Assembly (NCBI RefSeq): GCF_005403045.1
Contig: NZ_BJCL01000013.1
Location: 62,001-126,000, forward strand
DNA from: Pseudaquabacterium pictum
Lineage (GTDB): Bacteria > Pseudomonadota > Gammaproteobacteria > Burkholderiales > Burkholderiaceae_C
Direction of reading: 5' to 3'
DNA length: 64,000 nucleotides
The position numbers and the translations under genes are program-made. The notes under the pieces are model-generated. The model saw nothing but the letters and a program-made list of their open reading frames with translations, was not told the origin of the DNA and did no database searches. Below are positions 52,880-62,096 of this stretch, piece by piece; within the stretch, counting starts at the first letter, position 1; the number at the start of each line of letters is the position of its first letter.

Positions 52880-53782
52880 TTAGGACATGTATCTGCGGAA
52901 GAATACAGAGTGCTTCCTAGCAAGAAATACAAACGTCAACGATAAGAAGAAACTGAGGGTCGCCAAAACAGCACCAGGAGGAAGCCCCATATTCGCCAGC
53001 AGCTTTTGGAATGCAGTATGCGACAGATATATTCCAAGTGTACACTCAGATAACGGCAACAAGTCAAAACCGATTCTGGGACTGAACCAGCCCGCAGCGA
53101 TTGCGATCATCGCCGCCGACCCAACAAGATATGGCAACCCAAACCTAAGATCGAGGCCAGACATCAGCAGAGACCAACCCGTCAAAAATACGCCTAGTCC
53201 AAGTTGAATGGGGGTCAAAGACCGAAAATAGTATATAAACACTCCGAATAAAACCGCAGGGAGCGCGTGCATCCACTGCGCGATGGGATAACCAAGCTGA
53301 ACCGAGAGCGGGCGCCAGCTTGCCCCCACTAAGAACATTGCTGCACCCGAAAGCAGGGACAGCCCAGCAACAGTATGCACAGAGAAGTTATTCTTTACGA
53401 CATCAAAAAGCAGGAGTACCAAAAATATATAAGGCATGTACCACAAATGAATGCTGGGTCCAGCCAATACTCCAGCCATCCAACCTGATTCCACATTGAC
53501 TACAGGCTTGCCCGCAAAGAAATTTGCCGCCGCGTAAACCAAAAACCATAGAAACCACGGGACAATGATCCTAAAAAAGCGTCTTTGAATGGACTGATAA
53601 TCAATAATTCGACTTCCACTCAAAAACACTGACAGCATAATATAAAATATTAAGCCAGCATATGCCACCGGGGACTGAGTGCCCTCCGCATGAAACCATA
53701 CGATACCGAAAGCGCTGACCAAACGAGCAATTTCGATGTCTGGTCGTTTTGGCGCGAGAGCGGGTGATTCCTGATTAGTCAA
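52880..53782 (-). CDS. Acyltransferase 3 family membrane protein, AT-rich
   Basis: A 300-residue integral membrane protein with about nine hydrophobic segments. It resembles acyltransferase-3 (OafA/WecH-like) enzymes that acetylate surface polysaccharides: an N-terminal RPDIEIARLVSAFGIVWFHA with the conserved His, and ECTLGIYLSH near the C-terminus. The gene is conspicuously AT-rich; two sampled 60-base lines have 27 and 28 G+C. That contrasts with all neighbours and indicates acquisition from another source. It is convergent with algL (about 40 bases apart). Confidence 0.85.
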   Translation of the reverse strand: MTNQESPALAPKRPDIEIARLVSAFGIVWFHAEGTQSPVAYAGLIFYIMLSVFLSGSRIIDYQSIQRRFFRIIVPWFLWFLVYAAANFFAGKPVVNVESGWMAGVLAGPSIHLWYMPYIFLVLLLFDVVKNNFSVHTVAGLSLLSGAAMFLVGASWRPLSVQLGYPIAQWMHALPAVLFGVFIYYFRSLTPIQLGLGVFLTGWSLLMSGLDLRFGLPYLVGSAAMIAIAAGWFSPRIGFDLLPLSECTLGIYLSHTAFQKLLANMGLPPGAVLATLSFFLSLTFVFLARKHSVFFRRYMS

Positions 53783-53909
53783 AGCTTATTTGATTTAAAC
53801 GCAACAGATCAAAATTTCATCGCATAAAACCAACAAAGCAATCTCAGTGCTACTTTCGACTTTCAAGACCGGCCTAGCATGCAAGGAGGGAGACGCTTAA
53901 GCAAACGGG

Positions 53910-55541
53910 CTACTGCGCCAAGTGTGAAGCAAGTCTCACCGACAAAGCAACAATCGTTAACGTGGGATTTGCTTGACCAGAGCTCGGAAACACGGCCGAA
54001 CTGTTGACATACAAATTTGGCACGTCGAACGTCTGAAGATCCTCATTGACCACACCCGCCCCAGTTTCGCTTGCCATCCGGGCCGTACCGATCTGATGCG
54101 TACCGTGCCGGGCCGCAGCCAAGATCGCTACCGGCGTTTCTTCAGCCGGCTGCCGATAGTGCAGTTCCCCCAATTTGTTGTTCAAGAGCCAGGCACGCAT
54201 CAATTCATGCGCACGGAACAAGGCGGCAGCGTCCTCCTCGCCAAAGCGCAAGTCAATCTGCAGCTTGGGCAAGCCAAGGCGGTCGGTCTGGTCGCTCAAG
54301 CGGACGCGGCTGTCTGCATGCGGGAAGTGCTCAGCATGGTATGACAGGCCATACCGCCGGCTGTCGTTGCGGATGAAGAAGCCAGGTACACGCGGCCGAC
54401 TCACGTAGCGCCGCATCAGGAATCCGACACTGCCGGATACCGCAGCGGGAAGCCCGCGCAGCAGATTCCCGACGTGGGGGGACCAGGGCGTGCCCGGCGG
54501 TGCGTGGTAGCGACGGATTGCCTCGGCCATCAGCAAGCGCCCGATCGGCCCCATTGCCATTGCCAAGAACACCGTCGAGAGCAAGGCGCTGCGGTGCCGC
54601 GGATCTGCCACTGGGGGCACCACCGGCCAGAACGACACGTTGGGCAGTTGGTGGGACCGCTGCGCTGCATCGCTTGGAATGAAGCGCCTGCGTGCATAGG
54701 ACCCACGGCCATCCAGGAAGAAGTCGAACGCAGCATCGATCGCCGCGTCCGCAAAGGTGATATCGGAGACTTCGCCGATCACATGGGCCATGTAATGGCG
54801 GCCGAGCGGCCCAGCGTCGCCCCCGAACAGGGCTGGATGGCGGCGCTGCAGGTTGAGCAGCAGCCTGGTGCTCTCCAGGCCCCCCATCGCCAACACCAAC
54901 CGCCGGACGGGCACTGCATGCCGCTGTCCGTCCGGTGTGCAGACCTGCAATGACGCTGCATGGCCATGCTCGTCCAATTGGATGTCGACCACCGTGCAAT
55001 GCAGCCTCAGGTCGATGAGCGGGCTGTGCGCCAGCACACGGCCGTGTGCGAGCTGCATTTTCGGGGCGGTGCTGAAGCGCTCCAGACGAGTCACATCGAC
55101 GATAGGGTCCGGCTTCCGACCCGACAACCCGGCATCCTGGAAAGCAGGCTCACCGCAGGAGAGCAGTTCGCAGGCGCGCCCATACCAAGGTGATAGCGCG
55201 TCGCTGAAGCCGATGGGCCAAGCGGCATCGGGCACCCAGTCGCGATGGGCAAAGTCGATGGGATCGAACGGCTGGCATCGGGCACCCCATAGGTTCGAAG
55301 TACCGCCAAGGCGCCTTGCCATGCAGATACGCGGGTCGTCGTGCACCTGCGGATTCGCCACATCAGCTGCGGACAGTTCCTGCAGCGCGTCGTCCTGCTG
55401 TTCACCGCCGGACTCCAGCACCAGCACCTTCTGCCCCCTGGCGGCCAGTTCCAGGGCGAGCGTGATGCCGGCGGGCCCGGCCCCCACCACGCAGACATCT
55501 GCGGCCTGCATGTCCAAGCCTTCAGCACCCCGCCCGATCAT
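53910..55541 (-). CDS. GMC-family FAD-dependent oxidoreductase
   Basis: A 543-residue glucose-methanol-choline oxidoreductase. The FAD-binding GAGPAG is at residues 20-25, with VLESGG following. Later blocks are GGTSNLWGARCQPF, MGGLESTRLLL, the catalytic-region RHGTHQIGTARM and C-terminal SSAVFPSSGQANPTLTIVAL. The ATG at 55541 overlaps the upstream aldo/keto reductase stop (ATGA). Such enzymes in polysaccharide loci may oxidise a sugar or lipid-linked intermediate; the substrate is not known. Last gene of the overlapping leftward chain. Confidence 0.9.
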   Translation of the reverse strand: MIGRGAEGLDMQAADVCVVGAGPAGITLALELAARGQKVLVLESGGEQQDDALQELSAADVANPQVHDDPRICMARRLGGTSNLWGARCQPFDPIDFAHRDWVPDAAWPIGFSDALSPWYGRACELLSCGEPAFQDAGLSGRKPDPIVDVTRLERFSTAPKMQLAHGRVLAHSPLIDLRLHCTVVDIQLDEHGHAASLQVCTPDGQRHAVPVRRLVLAMGGLESTRLLLNLQRRHPALFGGDAGPLGRHYMAHVIGEVSDITFADAAIDAAFDFFLDGRGSYARRRFIPSDAAQRSHQLPNVSFWPVVPPVADPRHRSALLSTVFLAMAMGPIGRLLMAEAIRRYHAPPGTPWSPHVGNLLRGLPAAVSGSVGFLMRRYVSRPRVPGFFIRNDSRRYGLSYHAEHFPHADSRVRLSDQTDRLGLPKLQIDLRFGEEDAAALFRAHELMRAWLLNNKLGELHYRQPAEETPVAILAAARHGTHQIGTARMASETGAGVVNEDLQTFDVPNLYVNSSAVFPSSGQANPTLTIVALSVRLASHLAQ

Positions 55542-56518
55542 CGCGCCGCCCGGCCGCCATCGGCCAGCAGGTCGGCCACCAGTTCGATCGCATCAGGTCG
55601 CACTTTGCCCTCGGCGCGGGCAATGTTTGCAGCACGGTGCTTCGATGAGAACATCGACATCAACACGACACCCCCTGCGTTGGCCGCCAGCGCACGGTCA
55701 ACCAACAGCTGCGACACCGTCTGCTCTGCATTGCCTGCATAGCCCGCATCGGTCAGTCTGCGCACCGCCGGCGCGCCACCGGCATGTAGCGCCTGGGTCA
55801 ATCGCTCGCGCATGCCGTCCACTCCCAGCACAGAATGGGTGATAAAGCTGAGTCGTCCAGCCGCGGCGGCTTGCAATCTGCGTAACGGTTGGTCCACGGG
55901 GTCGTCCGCCAACTGCAGCACGGTGTAGACATCGGGATGTGCCAAAGCCAGTTGCGCTGCATGCGCGTCACCGGCAACGCCCACATGCCGCACCTTGCCG
56001 GCGCGCCGCAGGTCGCTCAGCGCCTGGAGGATGTCATCGCGCGCAATATCGGCGTGCACGGGCTTGTGCAGTGCAAAGACGTCGACATGATCAGTTCCCA
56101 GCCGCCGCAGGCTGCGTTCCAGCGACTCGACAAGCAGCGCCGGTGTGAGTGGTACAGCGACGTTGCGCGTGGCAGGAATCCGCCTGAATGCCTTGCGCAA
56201 CCCCTTGAGTGCACCCACCAGTGGCCGCGCCGCCGCATAGGCCGACTTCAGCAAGGCATTGCGCTGCGGCGGCGCCAGGCCCACCTTGGTGCAAATCAGC
56301 AGTTGGTCGCGACGGCCCCGGGCAAAGGTTCCCAGGATTGACTCGGCATCGCCAGCGCCATAGGCCGGTGCCACGTCGAACCAGTTCACGCCTGCGGCGT
56401 GGGCCTCGGCCATGGCCCGCACGCCGTCGGCAGGCGCCACACGGGAGCCGAGCGACGCGCAGCCGAACCCGATTGCGCCGGCAGCCATGGCGAACCCTGG
56501 CAGTTGCACGCTTCTCAT
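55538..56518 (-). CDS. Aldo/keto reductase
   Basis: A 326-residue (alpha/beta)8 NADPH-dependent oxidoreductase with the full catalytic tetrad: D48 and Y53 (WFDVAPAYG), K78 (CTKVG) and H151 (ALHKP). The NADPH-binding end (SSKHRAANIA) is present. Its start overlaps the heparinase-like gene stop (TGATG) and its end overlaps the GMC gene. It may act with the GMC enzyme in opposite directions on a sugar; this is inference from context. Confidence 0.9.
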   Translation of the reverse strand: MRSVQLPGFAMAAGAIGFGCASLGSRVAPADGVRAMAEAHAAGVNWFDVAPAYGAGDAESILGTFARGRRDQLLICTKVGLAPPQRNALLKSAYAAARPLVGALKGLRKAFRRIPATRNVAVPLTPALLVESLERSLRRLGTDHVDVFALHKPVHADIARDDILQALSDLRRAGKVRHVGVAGDAHAAQLALAHPDVYTVLQLADDPVDQPLRRLQAAAAGRLSFITHSVLGVDGMRERLTQALHAGGAPAVRRLTDAGYAGNAEQTVSQLLVDRALAANAGGVVLMSMFSSKHRAANIARAEGKVRPDAIELVADLLADGGRAAR

Positions 56519-58506
56519 CAGACAAACTCCTCGCCCGTAATCCGATCACGGGTCAACAACTGGATGCGGACAACGGCACCATCAGCAGGCACGTGCCCGC
56601 ACCACGAGATACGGTCCGACTCCTGGCGCACTCCAAAGCGGGGCGAAACCCAACCGCCAGCGCCCATGGCACCGCCGCGCTGGCACAGGAGATCACCTTG
56701 CGCCTCGAATACAAGCCGCGCAACCGGCCCCGTGCGGTTGTGCACGATGAAGCCTGATCCGTCGCGCACTGCGCTGTAAGCCAAACCCAACTGAAACACC
56801 ACTTCAGTCACAGGCGCCGGCGCCTTGCCCAGTAGGCGATCGGTGATCTGGTATCCGTCGTCCAGGGCGACGATGGTGCGTTCATGGCGCAAACCGAACC
56901 GGCGCATGTAGCCGTCGTGCGATGCACGCCACGGCCATGCCGCCTGACCGCCGGTCGACTCCAGACGCGCATCCGCCTTGGCTGACCAGTTGAACGGGCC
57001 GGCCATCGTGCTCTGGTCCGCGCCCTGGAGATTCAGCGTGTTGTGCGCGCGCGTGCTGCGGAACCAGTCTCGCCACTGTCCGCCGGAGTGGTACAGGTAG
57101 GTTCCCGGATCAACCAGCATCGGGTCACCGTCAACGTCCAGGGTGACAGACAGGGCATCAGCGTGCCCGTGCGCAGCGATCGACAGATAGCCCAAGGGAC
57201 CGTGGTCGAAAGTCAGCAAGCATGCGCGGCCGGCGACTTGGCGGCGGTCCACGCTGCATCCGCCATCGGCGAACAAACTGGTGCCCATCACCGGTGTGGG
57301 CCCCAACCCGGGCCGGCCAAAGATAGCATCACGCAGTCGCAGGCCCGGCAGCCCCTCGCCTGCCAGCGCGCGCCCATGCACCGCACAGATGGCAGCTGCG
57401 ATTGACATCGGATAGTCGGCTTCGTGCTCACCCGACGTCAGCACCCGGCCTTCGTCGTTGTCGCAAAGCGGCGGCACAACACCATGCCGATTGGCCAATG
57501 CCACCACGTGCATGGCAAACGCGTCCAGGCGTTGCGCCACCTCGGTCGCAAAGGGTTCGGACGCAGCCTCGGCCACGACGGATGCCAGCAGTATGAATTC
57601 GGCAGTGAACGCGCCATAGCTGGGTGACTGTTCCGCCGGCCAGCCGTCCGGCAGGATCTGCTTCAGGCATTGCGTGACAAGCTGCGCCCGTGCTGCCGCC
57701 CGCGCATGGCCCGCATCCGGCAGCTCCGGCACAGCCACCGCGATCAGATACTCGGCAGCACATTCGGCGACCAGGTGGTTGTTTGCCGAAGAGTGCAGCG
57801 ACGGGAACAGGGCCAGCAAGCGCGCATGCGCAGCCAGCATCGCCCGCGCGCGACCCAGCGTTGCGGGCCGCAAGCGGTCACCACAGAGTGACAGCGCGAC
57901 CAGAAGGTTGATGGCCCGGATTGCGACATTCAGCAACTCGGCCCAGTGGATGCCACGGAATGGGGGGTTGTTCTCGTACCAGCTGTCAATGGCAGAGCCC
58001 ACAGCTTCCAGCGATGGCGTACAGCCGTTGAGTGCCGCATCGGCAGCCAGCAGTGGCAGGAACTGGAGGCGCCCGAACTCCCACACATACTTGACATCAC
58101 CAATGCCGCGCTCCAGCCGATAGGCAATGTCAAAGCAGTAGCGCTCGCTGCCCGGCCACGATTTGCCGGTACAAGGGTCCAGTGTCCAAAGACTCGCGTC
58201 AAACGCCATGCTGATGGAGCCCGCCGGCCAATGCACACCCAGCGCGGTGAACTGACCCTGCCGAAAGCGCTTGGCACCTTGCGCAATGGCGGTGCGCAGT
58301 GCCTCGTCAGACATGTGCACGCGGTCCTTCAAGCCCGGCAGCACCGCAGGCAACTGCGGTTCATGCGCATAGGCGGCCCAGCCTTGGCGCAGCCAACGCG
58401 TGCTTTGCCGGCGCAGCGCTTCGCGCAGTCTGTGTGCCAGTTCTGCGACACCCATGTTGCGCAGCCTGCGCCAAAGCCAAGCGATGCGGTCGATGCGGGC
58501 TCTCAA
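56518..58506 (-). CDS. Heparinase II/III-family polysaccharide lyase
   Basis: A 662-residue protein with an N-terminal alpha/alpha toroid (residues 30-380; NNHLVAECAAEYLIA and PSYGAFTAEF) and a C-terminal heparinase II/III beta domain (FDHGPLGYLSIAAHGHADALSV, DPGTYLYHSGGQWRDWFRSTRAHNT). The usual family start similarity lies upstream of the first ATG (58455), so the TTG at 58506, which overlaps the preceding stop (TTGA), is chosen. It is probably an intracellular or periplasmic lyase for uronate-containing polymers such as the product of this locus. Confidence 0.88.
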   Translation of the reverse strand: MRARIDRIAWLWRRLRNMGVAELAHRLREALRRQSTRWLRQGWAAYAHEPQLPAVLPGLKDRVHMSDEALRTAIAQGAKRFRQGQFTALGVHWPAGSISMAFDASLWTLDPCTGKSWPGSERYCFDIAYRLERGIGDVKYVWEFGRLQFLPLLAADAALNGCTPSLEAVGSAIDSWYENNPPFRGIHWAELLNVAIRAINLLVALSLCGDRLRPATLGRARAMLAAHARLLALFPSLHSSANNHLVAECAAEYLIAVAVPELPDAGHARAAARAQLVTQCLKQILPDGWPAEQSPSYGAFTAEFILLASVVAEAASEPFATEVAQRLDAFAMHVVALANRHGVVPPLCDNDEGRVLTSGEHEADYPMSIAAAICAVHGRALAGEGLPGLRLRDAIFGRPGLGPTPVMGTSLFADGGCSVDRRQVAGRACLLTFDHGPLGYLSIAAHGHADALSVTLDVDGDPMLVDPGTYLYHSGGQWRDWFRSTRAHNTLNLQGADQSTMAGPFNWSAKADARLESTGGQAAWPWRASHDGYMRRFGLRHERTIVALDDGYQITDRLLGKAPAPVTEVVFQLGLAYSAVRDGSGFIVHNRTGPVARLVFEAQGDLLCQRGGAMGAGGWVSPRFGVRQESDRISWCGHVPADGAVVRIQLLTRDRITGEEFV

Positions 58507-59516
58507 CAGAACAACTCCGGACGGCGTGTGCGCAGCCCATCCAGTTCCAACTGCACGGCGGCCCAGCAACGCTGGCGCGCGGTGGACGCTGCCAACTCCA
58601 ACTGGGGCTGCTGATCCAGCACTTGGCGGACGCCAGCCGCCAGAGCTGCTGCATCCAGGCTGGTGAACACCCCGGCCGCTCCAAGCGCTTCTGCCAACGT
58701 TGGCGAATGGTTCGTGAGCACCGGGACACCCAGGCTGATGGCCTCCTCCACAGCCATCTGCATGATGTGAGGGCGGTCGGACAGTGTGATCACCGCCGTG
58801 CTGCCCGCCATCACCTGCTGGTAAGTTGCATAGTCGATGAAGCCCAGCAGCCGAACATTGGCCGGCATCTTGGCCTGGTCGAGGCCAGCCTTCCGGTAGT
58901 TGCCGGTGATCCAGAAGTCTGCCTCCGGGCAGGCGGCAAAGGCCTCGATCGCAAGCTCCACAGGCTCGTCGGTCGCGAAGGTGCAAACAAACATGAAGCG
59001 TGGCCGATCTCCGGAGACCTGCCGCTCCACACCTAACGGGGCCGCACTCGGCAGGGTCAGCAACAGCGCGGTCGCGGACCGCCAGGCTGCAACGATGCCG
59101 GCATCAGCACGGTTGTGCATCAAGGTCACTGGCGCACGCCGGGTCATCCAGCGGTACAGCGGCTGAAACAACCGCCATTGCGGCTTGGACAGCGCGCCAC
59201 TGTGAAAGTCCTGGATCACATCACCGTTGTGCCCCGCTGCCCAGAGAGCGCAAACCAACGGCAACATCGGCGGCTGATTCAGGCAGATGATGGTCTTTGG
59301 CTTGCGCGCTCGCAGCAACTGCCAGGTGCGCCACATCAGCCTCAAGTAGCGCATGGGTTGGCGACCACCTTGGCGGCCGAGAAAGATGATCTCGACACCA
59401 AAGGTGCGCGCGGTAGCCCTGGAACGGAAGCAATCGTCCTTCCACGCAATGAAGAGCCCGTCCTTCAGTGCCAGCACGGGCATGGCCGTCGGCAGTTGAG
59501 TGTGCACGGTGTGCAT
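58503..59516 (-). CDS. Glycosyltransferase, GT4-like
   Basis: A 337-residue GT-B type glycosyltransferase. Features include NQPPMLPLVCALWAAG, DFHSGALSKPQWRLFQPLY, a donor-domain ITGNYRKAG, LLGFIDYATYQQVMAGSTAVITLSDR and VEEAISLGVPVLTNHSP. The ATG at 59516 is used; a TTG at 59525 overlapping the upstream stop is possible. Cytoplasmic face of the inner membrane; sugar specificity unknown. Confidence 0.82.
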   Translation of the reverse strand: MHTVHTQLPTAMPVLALKDGLFIAWKDDCFRSRATARTFGVEIIFLGRQGGRQPMRYLRLMWRTWQLLRARKPKTIICLNQPPMLPLVCALWAAGHNGDVIQDFHSGALSKPQWRLFQPLYRWMTRRAPVTLMHNRADAGIVAAWRSATALLLTLPSAAPLGVERQVSGDRPRFMFVCTFATDEPVELAIEAFAACPEADFWITGNYRKAGLDQAKMPANVRLLGFIDYATYQQVMAGSTAVITLSDRPHIMQMAVEEAISLGVPVLTNHSPTLAEALGAAGVFTSLDAAALAAGVRQVLDQQPQLELAASTARQRCWAAVQLELDGLRTRRPELFC

Positions 59517-59521
59517 GGCGG

Positions 59522-60535
59522 TCAAGGCTGCCAGGCCAGGCCGAACATGGCACGCAGACGCACGAGCGCACGACGCACGTCGCGATCGATCACACTGCGC
59601 AAGCACTTGGCCAGCCCCAGCCCCACTACTGTCGGCAGGCACCAGGGGTAGAAGCGCACCGTGAACCTGATCTGCGCGCGGACCAGGTAATACTCGGACA
59701 ACAGGCTGCGCTTTGACCTGTCCGTGCTGGACCCGATGGTGCGTCCCTCCTTGTGATAGACCACGGCGCCAGGTGCGTAACCGAGGCCGAAACCCCGTCG
59801 CCTTGCACGCACAGCCCAGTCAATCTCTTCGTAATAGAGAAAATAGCCGTCGTACATGGCGCCGGTGGCCTCCAGGCAGGGCCGAGAAATCATCAGAGCA
59901 GCACCAAGTATGTAGTCCAGCTGCGACTCGACCCAACCCTGGTCGCGCTGCGCCGACACCCCAGCATGGGCGCCAAGCAACTTTGCGCGCCCCAGCCAGC
60001 GCGAGAACCTGGCGCCGGCGTAGGCCTGAACGATCGACCGGTCCCAGTCGAACACAACGGTGGCCCCGCACATGCCCAGACCAGGGCGTTCAGCCATGCG
60101 CATGGCCATGGCACTGACACACCCCGGCGCCAGCATCGCGTCGTTGTTGAGCAGCAGAATCCCGTCGTAGTCAGCATGGCGTTGCACAAGTGCGATGCCG
60201 ACGTTGTTGCCGCCTGCAAAGCCCAGATTGCCACCTGTGTCCACCAGCACCACGGGCAACCGATTCCAGGCCTGGGCGCCTTCCGTGCACTGCTGGCCAG
60301 GGGTTGGCGGTTCAGGCCAGGCGGCGGCCGGCTGCGTGGTGCGGTCCACCAAACACACGCCGCTGGACTGCAACCACGACCGGATCAGTTCGAGCGACCC
60401 GTCACCTGAGGCGTTGTCGCAGACCACCACACCGGCAATGGCCGGGTCGGCAACGTCACGGATCGATGCCAAGCAGTCGATGGTGTCAGGCCCGTTCCGC
60501 CAATTGAGGACGATCAGCCAGATGCGTGGTGTCAT
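59522..60535 (-). CDS. Family 2 glycosyltransferase (rhamnosyltransferase-like)
   Basis: A 337-residue GT-A glycosyltransferase. IVLNWRNGPDTIDCL opens the family 2 fold, VVCDNASGDGS and LVDTGGNLGFAGGNN are nucleotide-sugar loops, LLLNNDAM carries the DxD-like metal site, and YDGYFLYYEEIDWAVRARRRGFG is the acceptor/base region. This layout is typical of WbbL-like rhamnosyltransferases, consistent with the dTDP-sugar genes. The ATG overlaps the O-antigen ligase stop (ATGA). Confidence 0.88.
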   Translation of the reverse strand: MTPRIWLIVLNWRNGPDTIDCLASIRDVADPAIAGVVVCDNASGDGSLELIRSWLQSSGVCLVDRTTQPAAAWPEPPTPGQQCTEGAQAWNRLPVVLVDTGGNLGFAGGNNVGIALVQRHADYDGILLLNNDAMLAPGCVSAMAMRMAERPGLGMCGATVVFDWDRSIVQAYAGARFSRWLGRAKLLGAHAGVSAQRDQGWVESQLDYILGAALMISRPCLEATGAMYDGYFLYYEEIDWAVRARRRGFGLGYAPGAVVYHKEGRTIGSSTDRSKRSLLSEYYLVRAQIRFTVRFYPWCLPTVVGLGLAKCLRSVIDRDVRRALVRLRAMFGLAWQP

Positions 60536-62076
60536 GGGTGCCGCAGCCCGAAACGCCGTGGATGCGCTGCAGGTTGCACCACCTGCAATGTGCGCAGGCG
60601 GTCGGCAATGCTCACCAGCATGCAAGACACCAGCACCATGACCAGCCCGTGGTTGTGCGGCAACGACAACACCCCCTTGATCAGGGCAAAGCCGAAGACT
60701 GAAGCGGCCAAGGCCAGCGCAAGCAAGTCGGGTTCGGCCTGCGCCAATCCATGGCGAAGACCAAGACCAACGAGCGCGAGCAAGACGAATGCAAACAATA
60801 TCAATGACGGAAAACCACCGTCAAGCAAGTAGGAGAGGTAGGAACTGTCCAAGGTCAGCACACCATAGTTCCCGACGAAGCCCAAAACTTGACCACCAAT
60901 GTCCTGGCCGTAGCCAAGCAACGGACTGACCGCTGCCTTCGCCAGACCCGCCTCCCACATGCGCAGGCGCACCAGCGAACTGGATTGCTCGGCTGCTGTT
61001 CTGCCGACCACGATGTCCAGCACGAAGTACACAGCCACCAAACCGATACACACGATCGCAATCGCGACCAGCAAGTTCAAAGCAGCGGCAACCGAGTGCC
61101 TCGCCAGCTTGTAGCGGCGCAAGAGCATGGCAGGCGCCAACAGCCCAAGCACCAGCACATAGGTGCCGATGCCAGACCGTGATCCAGTTTTGGCCACGAT
61201 CACTGCAAACAGGCAGAGCAGTGCGAGCAGTGCCAGTGCTCGCAGCCATCGAAACCCTTGACTGAAGGCCCAGTACACGGTCACCGGCGTGACCAGTACC
61301 ATGAACTCCGACAGGGTCAGCGGATGGCTGAAGGTGGACTGCAATCGGGCACCATCACCGCGCAGTTTCTCACGCAGAACTTGCTCAAGATATTCGGAGT
61401 CGACTTGCAGGATTCCGGCAAAGAGATTGTGGCCAAGACGCCACTCCAACAGGCCCAGCAAGCCCACCAAAAGTGCCGAGGCGACGAACGCCGCAACCAG
61501 CTTGTGCACATCGTTACGGGTTTGCACGACGCCAAGGGCAATGAACAGGGGCGCGAATGTGGACAGCACATCATTGAGCCAGGCGCGGACGGCAATCACT
61601 GGGTACTCTGAAGCGACGGACGCCACCAATTTCCACAGAATGAGCAGCAGCACAGGGTAGATCACCACTCGAAACTGGGCTGCACGCTCCTGCAAGCGCT
61701 GTCGAAACGCTGGCCCCTTTGCCAACAGATACATGCCCACTATGAGCAAGGCCAACAGGGACAACCGAGACAGCGAGAATGACGGCATGCCTGGCAGCCT
61801 GAACCCGGCATAACGCGGCCACAAGACGGTGGCAAACACAAAAAACACCAAGAGCCCGAAGCCGAAACGCTCGATGCCTGCGGACGCCTGGGGCGCCAGC
61901 ACCAGAACACCGGCTCCGATCGCGCCAAAAACAAGCAGAACCAGCCAGATGGACAGAAATGGCGCACCTGACGAAAAGAGCGTCGCGACTGCAACGATCA
62001 GCGTCAGCAATACCAACCCGAGGCCAAAGGCCAAGCCGCGCCATACCGCCTGCGGCCCTCCTCGTCTCACCAACAT
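60532..62076 (-). CDS. O-antigen ligase/polymerase (Wzy-like) membrane protein
   Basis: A 514-residue integral membrane protein with about twelve hydrophobic segments and a large periplasmic loop near residues 345-430. It resembles the O-antigen ligase/polymerase family: KTGSRSGIGTYVLVLGLL and the STFSHPLTLSEF block. In this locus it most likely polymerises the repeat unit (Wzy role). No flippase (Wzx) gene is in the window. The start ATG at 62076 is 20 bases after the FrhB-like stop. Confidence 0.86.
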   Translation of the reverse strand: MLVRRGGPQAVWRGLAFGLGLVLLTLIVAVATLFSSGAPFLSIWLVLLVFGAIGAGVLVLAPQASAGIERFGFGLLVFFVFATVLWPRYAGFRLPGMPSFSLSRLSLLALLIVGMYLLAKGPAFRQRLQERAAQFRVVIYPVLLLILWKLVASVASEYPVIAVRAWLNDVLSTFAPLFIALGVVQTRNDVHKLVAAFVASALLVGLLGLLEWRLGHNLFAGILQVDSEYLEQVLREKLRGDGARLQSTFSHPLTLSEFMVLVTPVTVYWAFSQGFRWLRALALLALLCLFAVIVAKTGSRSGIGTYVLVLGLLAPAMLLRRYKLARHSVAAALNLLVAIAIVCIGLVAVYFVLDIVVGRTAAEQSSSLVRLRMWEAGLAKAAVSPLLGYGQDIGGQVLGFVGNYGVLTLDSSYLSYLLDGGFPSLILFAFVLLALVGLGLRHGLAQAEPDLLALALAASVFGFALIKGVLSLPHNHGLVMVLVSCMLVSIADRLRTLQVVQPAAHPRRFGLRHP

Positions 62077-62096
62077 GGATGTTCTCCAGCCGACAT

